Below, in pieces: positions 5,243 to 10,255 of a stretch of 10,255 nt of DNA. The stretch is from Muribaculaceae bacterium. GTDB lineage: Bacteria; Bacteroidota; Bacteroidia; Bacteroidales; Muribaculaceae. A program made the position numbers and the translations under genes. Location of the stretch: contig JAFYCU010000111.1 of assembly GCA_017545095.1 (NCBI GenBank), forward strand, positions 1 through 10,255, written 5' to 3'. Within the stretch, counting starts at the first letter, position 1; each line of letters starts with the position of its first letter. The notes under the pieces were generated by a model. The model saw only the letters and a program-made list of their open reading frames with translations. It was not told the origin of the DNA and ran no database searches.

Positions 5243-5931
5243 CGGTTGTTGTCGTTGTTGTTCTCGTCGGCAATGCTTTGGTTGTATTGCTCGAGCTCTT
5301 TCTTGTAGTTCTCGTCTTCGATGGCATTGATGGTGGAGTCGTCAAGCACCGCCGTTGGGTCAAGGTCCTTGATGGAGCCGTCGCCCACGGTGAGGCGGAT
5401 GATGGCGTTGACACTCACTGTGGCACCTTCGGCCACGGCGCGTCCGTTGGCCGTGACTTGGAGGATGAGTCCCTGATAGGGCGACGCGATGCTGTCGACC
5501 TGCACATGCTTGAAGCCGTGTGCGCGTAGTGCGGCCAAACCTTGCCGCACCGAAATCTCGGTGAGTTTGGGCAGCTTCACCGAGCGTGCGTGCATGGCGT
5601 TGACCTTGAGGTAGATGGTGCGAATGGCCTTGATGTAGCTGAGTGGCTGCGGGTCTTGGTCGATGACCACACCGGGTTTGTACTGCTCGTAGAAGGTGGT
5701 GGAGTCGCTGATGTCCCATTTGAAACCAGCATTTTCGAGCGAGTCGATGGCCTGCTCGAGCGGCAGGTTGCGCACATCGGGCACGCGGCGTTCCTGCCCG
5801 TGCGAGGTGAAGACGTCGATGAACAGCAGTGCGATGTAGCCGACGAGGAAAAAGGCGAGCACCATGAGGATGCCGTTGAGCAGGAATGGATGCTTGTCCT
5901 TGAAACTGTCGAAAGCGTTGTTGTTACTCAT
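5239..5931 (-). CDS. Membrane-anchored PASTA-domain protein without kinase
   Basis: The protein has 230 residues: a short cytoplasmic N-terminus, one membrane segment at about 17-39 (LLNGILMVLAFFLVGYIALL), then periplasmic PASTA repeats. Repeat 1 is at about 49-112, starting RVPDVRNLPLEQAIDSLENAGF and containing VIDQDPQPLSYI. Repeat 2 is at about 117-186, starting KLPKLTEISVRQGLAALRAHGF. The acidic, Asn-rich tail (from about 190) is low complexity. PASTA domains bind peptidoglycan or beta-lactams in other proteins. Here there is no Ser/Thr kinase or PBP domain, so a passive cell-wall sensor or scaffold is an inference. It overlaps rluD by four bases and lies 30 bases after the DUF4270 gene. 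Confidence 0.88.
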   Translation of the reverse strand: MSNNNAFDSFKDKHPFLLNGILMVLAFFLVGYIALLFIDVFTSHGQERRVPDVRNLPLEQAIDSLENAGFKWDISDSTTFYEQYKPGVVIDQDPQPLSYIKAIRTIYLKVNAMHARSVKLPKLTEISVRQGLAALRAHGFKHVQVDSIASPYQGLILQVTANGRAVAEGATVSVNAIIRLTVGDGSIKDLDPTAVLDDSTINAIEDENYKKELEQYNQSIADENNNDNNR

Positions 5932-5961
5932 GCTTGAAGGGGGATTAGTGGTGGCGATGCG

Positions 5962-7359
5962 CTACATCACCACCTGCTTGCTGTAGTTGATTTTCACCTT
6001 AGCCTTGTCGAGCCGCAGCCGTGCGATGGCTGGAGCCGATACCATGGGCGAGATTTTGGTCACCGTGGTGGTGCTGGTGGTGTAGTAGGAACTCGATGTG
6101 GTGTAGGTGTTCACATCAACGGGTGTGATGGTGATGTCGGAGTCGTCGTCGGTGGCTACGGCATCCTGGTTGTTGATGATGTTGAGCACATAGGCTCGCA
6201 GCCCCGTGAAAGTGTAGCACTTGTTGCTGCTGTCGTAGGTGGCATAGAACGAGTCCTTGTTGTTGGTGAGGCTGTCGCCGGCGATGAACTGGTCCTTTTT
6301 GGACGTTTTGACCATGAGCAGATATTTGGGTGGTGCTATTTTGTTGGCGTTGGTCACCTGCTCCACGGGCAGTGTGAGTGTGACGTTGTTGATGGATGTG
6401 AGTCCACCTTCGGCACCCTGCTTGTAGTGGTCGATAATGTCTTGTATGGGGAAATTCATTCTGACCTCATATCCCGCCGGGGCCATGACGATGGCTTCGC
6501 CAGCTGCAATGCGGCTTTGCAGCTCGGTGTCGATGTTCAGGTTGATGATGTTGTTGCTGAGCACCTCGGGGCTTGCGGCCATATAGACGCGTTCTTGCCC
6601 CTCGGCAATGGAGTCGGCACCCTCGAGGGTGGTGGTGTGCTTGCGGTAGAACACCTTGAACTCGGTGTTGGCGAAGTTCATCACGCGTCCGCTGCCAAAG
6701 GTGTTGGTGATGATGATGCCGGGAAAGAACTTGGCGAAAGCAGTGGGCGTGCTGAACGTTTCGGGGTTGCGCTTGAACTCGTTGAAGATATCCTTGGCCA
6801 GTGCAACGGGCATGGGCACGTAGGTTTCGAGATATTCGGTGCTGTTCTGCGAGTTCTGTGTGTCGTAGGCTGTTGTGGCCGATTGTGGCGAGTAGGGTGC
6901 TGTGCCGAGCAGGTCGCTGGTGGAGTAATAGCCAGTGGGGTCGAAGTCGCTGAACAGCGGCGAGGTGAGCTGCTTGTTGAGCTTATAGACGCTGAGTCGC
7001 ATAGGAGTCTCGGCATCGCCGGTGAAACCATTGGATGGTATGCGCAGCACCAGCTTGCAGGAGTCGATCATGTCGGCGGTTACGCCCAAGGTGTCGATCA
7101 TGGTCGAGGGCATGAACTGCGTGACCACCTCCGACGACAGCGTGCCATAGCCCTTGCTGTGCAGCACACCGAGCAGCTGTGTTGCCGTGCGGGCCTGGAT
7201 GCGCTGATTACGAATCGAGGAGCCTTTGATGATGAACGAAGAGTCCTGGATGATGGTGGTGCGTGTGTCGATGAGCGAGCCGCCGATGGTGTCGTCGGTG
7301 CAGGCTTGCAGGCCGGTTATCGCTACCACTAACAGGAACAGGTAAACAATCTTTCTCAT
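5962..7359 (-). CDS. DUF4270-family lipoprotein
   Basis: The 465-residue protein begins MRKIVYLFLLVVAITGLQACTDD, a classic lipoprotein signal peptide with lipobox Leu-Gln-Ala-Cys (Cys20 lipidated). Next come IGGSLIDTRTTIIQDSSFIIKG and LLGVLHSKGYGTLSSEVVTQF, regions I recognise as the start of DUF4270, a family of Bacteroidetes surface or outer-membrane lipoproteins of unknown function. The rest is Ser/Thr/Asn-rich with many beta-type strands and ends in a short SKQVVM tail. A longer in-frame start at 7491 would add 44 residues, run into the upstream gene and bury the signal peptide, so I chose ATG 7359. The gene starts 49 bases after the GT5-like gene and is followed 30 bases later by the PASTA gene. 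From memory, DUF4270 genes are often next to this GT5-like gene in Bacteroidales. Confidence 0.88.
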   Translation of the reverse strand: MRKIVYLFLLVVAITGLQACTDDTIGGSLIDTRTTIIQDSSFIIKGSSIRNQRIQARTATQLLGVLHSKGYGTLSSEVVTQFMPSTMIDTLGVTADMIDSCKLVLRIPSNGFTGDAETPMRLSVYKLNKQLTSPLFSDFDPTGYYSTSDLLGTAPYSPQSATTAYDTQNSQNSTEYLETYVPMPVALAKDIFNEFKRNPETFSTPTAFAKFFPGIIITNTFGSGRVMNFANTEFKVFYRKHTTTLEGADSIAEGQERVYMAASPEVLSNNIINLNIDTELQSRIAAGEAIVMAPAGYEVRMNFPIQDIIDHYKQGAEGGLTSINNVTLTLPVEQVTNANKIAPPKYLLMVKTSKKDQFIAGDSLTNNKDSFYATYDSSNKCYTFTGLRAYVLNIINNQDAVATDDDSDITITPVDVNTYTTSSSYYTTSTTTVTKISPMVSAPAIARLRLDKAKVKINYSKQVVM

Positions 7360-7408
7360 TGCGGTTGGGTGATGAAAGCGAGATTGCGAAAAAGTGGCGT
7401 GTGTTGAC

Positions 7409-8218
7409 TTATCCGAGCGACTCATAGAAGTCGCCATATCGGTTGATGTTGGTGTCGTTTTCGTCGTAGGGCAGGAAAGGCAATCCGGCATTTTGCACGA
7501 GTTGCAGCACTTCGGGCTTTACATTCGGCGAGCACTGAATCACGGCATCGCTGTGGTTGAGCGCGAGCTGAGTGAGCGCGAGGTGGTCGACAGGACGGTT
7601 GTTGATGGCTTCGACGCAGGCAGGTGGAATGCCGTCTTGGCAGATTTTGTCGGCCATCAAGCTGTCGAGCGGCTGCTCGAAATCATCGTTGAAGAGCGCA
7701 TAAACGATTTTGGCATCGCGGAACGAGGGGTCCTCGGCATACATCTCCCTCATGTAGAGCGGAGCGAGTGCGGTGACCCATCCGCTGCACTGAATGATGT
7801 CGGGGTCCCACCGCAGCTTGCGCACGGCTTCGATGGCTCCTCGCACATAGAAGATGCTTCGTTCGTCGTTGTCTTCGGCATGGGTGTCGATTTCCAACTC
7901 CTTGGTGAGCGTGTGCGTGAAGAAATCATCGTTATAGATGAAATAAACGGGCATGCGTGCTGGCTGCAGCGTAGCGGCCTTGATGATGAGCGGGTGGTCG
8001 CTGTCGTTGATGACGATGTTCATTCCCGACAGGCGTATGGTTTCGTGGATTTGGTTCCTGCGTTCGTTGATCATGCCATAGAGCGGCATAAACGTGCGCA
8101 CTTCGGCTCCACGGTCTTTGATGGCCTGCGGCAGCTTGCTGCACAACAGCGACATGGGAGTTTCGGGAACGTAGGGGTAAATCTCCTGCGAGATAAATAA
8201 GACTTTTTTGAGTTCCAT
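7409..8218 (-). CDS. Short glycogen/starch synthase-like protein (GT5 N-terminal domain only)
   Basis: The 269-residue protein matches the N-terminal half of GT5 glycogen synthases (for example VLFISQEIYPYVPE at 6-19 and LRWDPDIIQCSGWVTALAPLY at 135-155). It is about half the length of GlgA and lacks the C-terminal Rossmann domain that binds ADP-glucose. The GlgA motif KxGGL near residue 15 is missing (the site reads YPYVPETPMS). The usual His in the DVVHxHDW-type motif is replaced (QCSGW, 143-147). Similar short proteins exist across Bacteroidales and are often annotated as glycogen synthase; a catalytic role is doubtful, and a binding or regulatory role is more likely. It is the first gene of the five-gene minus-strand run and has a promoter -7 element at 8247-8255. 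It ends ...YGDFYESLG with a normal stop, so it is not a recent truncation. Confidence 0.85.
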   Translation of the reverse strand: MELKKVLFISQEIYPYVPETPMSLLCSKLPQAIKDRGAEVRTFMPLYGMINERRNQIHETIRLSGMNIVINDSDHPLIIKAATLQPARMPVYFIYNDDFFTHTLTKELEIDTHAEDNDERSIFYVRGAIEAVRKLRWDPDIIQCSGWVTALAPLYMREMYAEDPSFRDAKIVYALFNDDFEQPLDSLMADKICQDGIPPACVEAINNRPVDHLALTQLALNHSDAVIQCSPNVKPEVLQLVQNAGLPFLPYDENDTNINRYGDFYESLG

Positions 8219-8246
8219 TTCGAAATCTTGCTCTTGATACTATCAT

Positions 8247-8255
8247 GCAAAGGTA
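8247..8255 (-). promoter_or_regulatory. Promoter -7 element for the GT5-like/DUF4270/PASTA/rluD operon
   Basis: On the minus strand TACCTTTGC (8255-8247) fully matches TAnnTTTG and lies about 30 bases before ATG 8218. I see no good TTTG at the expected -33 spacing, so this may be a weak or activator-dependent promoter. Confidence 0.5.
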
Positions 8256-8482
8256 CAAAAAAATTAGCAAACGGCCTTGGGAAAGCCAAGCATCACGGCA
8301 ATTTTTAAGTAAAAGTCGCTGCGATTTAACATCTGGTAATTGTTCGGGCTGCGGCAGAGCCGCTGCATACGCCACCATTGCGGATGCCTGGTTGCGGGCG
8401 GCTTGCTGCTGTTTTTTGCCATGGCGGGCTCTTTTTCCGCTAAAAAAAGCTAAAGTGGGGCGGCTCTTTGGCGATGAGTGTG
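8256..8482. other. Intergenic stretch between divergent genes, no gene seen
   Basis: This part of the 282-base divergent region has an AT-rich run next to the left promoter, a GC-rich middle (about 8345-8425) and a poly-A stretch (8441-8450). I see no tRNA, no convincing reading frame and no strong hairpin other than GCGGC-AGA-GCCGC near 8350. Confidence 0.5.
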
Positions 8483-8490
8483 TAAATTTG
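8483..8490 (+). promoter_or_regulatory. Promoter -7 element for the YqaA-like gene
   Basis: TAAATTTG (8483-8490) matches TAnnTTTG. It ends only 10 bases before ATG 8501, so the leader would be a few bases long if the upstream ATG is used and about 14 if the ATG at 8510 is used. No -33 TTTG is seen at the right distance. Confidence 0.5.
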
Positions 8491-8500
8491 TGGCCGAATT

Positions 8501-8968
8501 ATGGAATCGATGAATGAATTTTTCGCACAATGGGGCTATGTGGGGCTGTTTATTGGTTCGTTCATAGCGGGCAGTGTGGTGCCGTTGAGCAGCGAGGCAC
8601 TGGTGGTGGCCTGCTTGGTGCCGCCGTTGCAGCTCAATCCGTGGTGGTGTCTGCTGGCCTCGACGCTGGGAAATGTGTCGGGCGGCAGCACCTGCTATTG
8701 GTTGGGCACGCTGGGCAACCTGGAGTGGATTGAACGTTATGCCCATGTGAAGAAGGAAAAACTCGACAGTGCCGAACGTTTTATTCAGGGACGAGGCGCA
8801 TGGATGGGTTTCTTCGCTTTCATCCCGCTGTTGGGCACCGCCATCACGGTGGCGTTGGGCTACATGCGTGCTCACTGGCCCACGGTGTTGCTGTCGATGA
8901 CCATAGGCAAGCTGCTGCGCTATGCCGTGCTCATCTGGGGCACTTTGGGCGTGGCGAGTTTGTTTTGA
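8501..8968 (+). CDS. YqaA/DedA-type small membrane protein (VTT/SNARE-associated fold)
   Basis: The protein has 155 residues, or 152 if translation starts at the second ATG (8510). Its plan matches the YqaA branch of the DedA/VTT superfamily, whose best-known members move lipid carriers or phospholipids across the inner membrane. The first hydrophobic segment is at about 12-40 and contains GSFIAGSVVPLSSEALVVA. A re-entrant-like segment LLASTLGNVSGGSTCYWLG lies at 51-69, and an amphipathic cytosolic stretch WIERYAHVKKEKLDSAERFIQ at 76-96. Two further segments lie at about 102-122 (FAFIPLLGTAITVALGYMR) and 127-152 (GKLLRYAVLIWG). The Gly/Pro positions and GKxLRY near the end are typical of YqaA. 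The gene stands alone on the plus strand and converges with asnS. The specific cargo is unknown. Confidence 0.87.
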   Translation: MESMNEFFAQWGYVGLFIGSFIAGSVVPLSSEALVVACLVPPLQLNPWWCLLASTLGNVSGGSTCYWLGTLGNLEWIERYAHVKKEKLDSAERFIQGRGAWMGFFAFIPLLGTAITVALGYMRAHWPTVLLSMTIGKLLRYAVLIWGTLGVASLF

Positions 8969-8982
8969 GAGCCAAGCTCGTG

Positions 8983-9013
8983 ACCCCCTAAATCCCCCTA
9001 AGGGGGGACTTTT
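8983..9013. repeat. CCCCCTAAATCCCCCTAAGGGGGG element with T-run
   Basis: Two CCCCCTAA-type blocks run into GGGGGG and then ACTTTT. The second C-run pairs with the G-run (5-6 pairs), followed on the plus strand by CTTTT, so it can end the YqaA transcript. From memory, elements of exactly this type (AAAGTCCCCCTTAGGGGG...) are scattered widely through Bacteroidetes genomes and yield spurious 'SPPLGGFRG' peptides; that needs a search to confirm. A weaker relative is at 208-230. Confidence 0.65.
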
Positions 9014-9024
9014 CATTAATACAC

Positions 9025-9069
9025 AATTACCGCAATGCGCTGCACATGAGGCAGCGCATTGCGATAATT
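9025..9069. terminator. Long hairpin between convergent genes, likely bidirectional terminator
   Basis: CGCAATGCGCTGC (9031-9043) and GCAGCGCATTGCG (9051-9063) pair perfectly over 13 bases around a 7-base loop. After one C-A mismatch, AATTA and TAATT extend the stem by five pairs. It lies between the YqaA stop (8968) and the asnS stop (9101), as expected for a shared terminator; the flanking A/T pairs serve as a modest U-tract on either strand. Confidence 0.75.
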
Positions 9070-9100
9070 ATCAGTGATTTTGTCTTATGCGAAAAATTGC

Positions 9101-10255
9101 TTAGAACTCGCAGTTGTTGGGCGTGCGGGGGAAGGGGATGACATCGCGGATGTTGGCCATGCCGGTTACGAAGAGGATGAGTCGTTCGAATCCCAGACCG
9201 AAGCCTGCGTGCGGGCAGGTGCCGTATTTGCGTGTGTCGAGGTACCACCACATGTCCTTCATGGGTATGTTGCGGCGTTCGATTTCGCTCAGCAGCTTGT
9301 CGTAGCTTTCCTCGCGCACCGAGCCACCGATGATTTCGCCGATTTGCGGGAACAGCACATCGGTGCCCTGCATGGTGGGTTCAGGAGCCTCCACGCCCTG
9401 ATAGCCTATGGAGCCGCCCTGTGGCGTACCTTGGTTCTGCTTCATGTAGAAGGCTTTGATCTTGCTCGGATAGTCGGTCATGATCACCGGTTTCTTGAAG
9501 TGTTCCTCGACCAGATAGCGCTCGTGTTCCGAAGCCAGGTCGTCGCCCCAGTTGCAGGGGAACTCAAATTTCACGCCGCTGGCGATGGCTTGTTGCAGAA
9601 TCTCGATGCCCTTGGTGTAGGTGAGGCGCACGAAAGCGTCTTTGAGCACACCGTTGAGGCGTTCAAGCAAGGTGTTGTCAATCATCTTGTTGAGGAATTC
9701 CAGGTCATCCTTGCAGTGGTCGAGTGCCCAACGCACACAATACTTGATGAAGTCCTCTTCAAGGTCCATGAGTCCTTCTTGCTGGAGGAAAGCCACTTCG
9801 GGTTCCACCATCCAGAATTCGGCCAGGTGCCGTGGCGTGTTGGAGTTCTCGGCACGGAAAGTGGGTCCGAAGGTGTAGATGGCTCCCAGAGCTGTTGCGC
9901 CCAGCTCACCCTCGAGCTGTCCGCTCACGGTGAGGGAGGTCTGCTGCCCGAAGAAGTCGTCGTCGTAGGTGATATGTCCCTGGTCGTCCTTCTTGAGGTC
10001 GTAGAGGTTCTTGGTGGTGACCTGGAACATGTTGCCGGCTCCCTCGCAGTCGCTGGCGGTGATGAGCGGTGTGTGGAAATAGAAGAAACCGTGCTCGTGG
10101 AAGGAGGTGTGAATGGCCAGGGCCATGTGGTGGCGGATGCGCATCACGGCCCCGAAGGTGTTGGTGCGCAGGCGCATGTGCGCGTGCTTGCGCATACACT
10201 CAAAGGTTTGGCCTTTTTTCTGCATGGGGTAGTCGCTGGGGCACAGGCCGTAGAC
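9101..10255 (-). CDS. asnS: Asparaginyl-tRNA synthetase (C-terminal part; 5' end outside window)
   Basis: This class II tRNA synthetase charges tRNA-Asn with asparagine in the cytosol. The 384 codons present run to TAA at 9103-9101; the frame is open to the right edge ([14 protein letters not shown] at the cut), so the N-terminal anticodon-binding OB domain lies outside. The ATG at 10225 is internal. Visible motifs are the motif 1 region [13 protein letters not shown]... [17 protein letters not shown], motif 2 [24 protein letters not shown] and motif 3 [15 protein letters not shown] near the C-terminus. The ending [10 protein letters not shown] is typical of AsnRS and separates it from AspRS. 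The insert region after motif 2 is of normal size. It converges with the YqaA-like gene, sharing the hairpin at 9025-9069. Confidence 0.96.
   Translation of the reverse strand, partial: VYGLCPSDYPMQKKGQTFECMRKHAHMRLRTNTFGAVMRIRHHMALAIHTSFHEHGFFYFHTPLITASDCEGAGNMFQVTTKNLYDLKKDDQGHITYDDDFFGQQTSLTVSGQLEGELGATALGAIYTFGPTFRAENSNTPRHLAEFWMVEPEVAFLQQEGLMDLEEDFIKYCVRWALDHCKDDLEFLNKMIDNTLLERLNGVLKDAFVRLTYTKGIEILQQAIASGVKFEFPCNWGDDLASEHERYLVEEHFKKPVIMTDYPSKIKAFYMKQNQGTPQGGSIGYQGVEAPEPTMQGTDVLFPQIGEIIGGSVREESYDKLLSEIERRNIPMKDMWWYLDTRKYGTCPHAGFGLGFERLILFVTGMANIRDVIPFPRTPNNCEF

Noticed and set aside
7360..7491. Longer DUF4270 start at 7491
   Set aside because: It would overlap the GT5-like gene and place 44 residues before an obvious lipoprotein signal peptide.
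8340..8375. Possible further REP (GCAGAGCCGCTGCAT)
   Set aside because: Shares only the AGCCGCTGCAT arm; there is no second arm and no adjoining GTAG or CTAC.
8450..9016. 188-residue minus-strand frame starting MKSPPLGGFRG
   Set aside because: Antisense to the YqaA-like gene; its start is the translated C-run/G-run repeat, a common source of false genes.

Overview
The window looks like Bacteroidales chromosome. The evidence is the gene families (a DUF4270 lipoprotein, a short GT5-domain 'glycogen/starch synthase', a PASTA-only membrane protein, type IX secretion sorting tails), promoters of the Bacteroidetes type (-33 TTTG, -7 TAnnTTTG), and the lack of clear Shine-Dalgarno sequences. Prevotella- or Muribaculaceae-like is my guess from the style of the sorting tails; the genus cannot be settled from the sequence alone.

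Layout: 2-112 is the 3' end of a secreted protein gene, followed by a terminator. Positions 229-712 hold a dense array of REP-type palindromes. An intact REP-associated tyrosine transposase (RAYT, 801-1340) follows, behind its own consensus promoter, and one more REP lies just after it (1350-1403). From 1427 to 8218 everything is on the minus strand. In transcription order, an apparent five-gene operon (GT5-like protein, DUF4270 lipoprotein, PASTA protein, RluD-type pseudouridine synthase, C_GCAxxG_C_C protein; 8218 down to 3721) ends at a solitary REP-like hairpin. A second unit follows: a tiny signal-peptide-plus-sorting-tail protein, then the branched-chain aminotransferase ilvE, a strong terminator, then an HD-domain hydrolase with a GTG start. 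A YqaA/DedA-type membrane protein (8501-8968, plus) converges on asnS (minus, cut by the window end), with two hairpins between them.

Most of the window is housekeeping: branched-chain amino acid synthesis, rRNA modification, asparaginyl-tRNA charging and envelope proteins. The unusual part is 229-1403. Seven REP copies, each with a GTAG tetranucleotide directly or within one base beside a self-complementary hairpin, surround a RAYT that keeps its HUH motif and catalytic tyrosine. The copies vary in the middle of the hairpin but stay paired (GCACC/GGTGC, GCATC/GATGC, GCTGC/GCAGC). The array itself is a duplicated three-REP module. An eighth, diverged hairpin-plus-GTAG element overlaps the stop codon of the C_GCAxxG_C_C gene about 2.3 kb away. 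Together these look like a Bacteroidales REP/RAYT domestication system with a complete transposase and recently amplified substrates.
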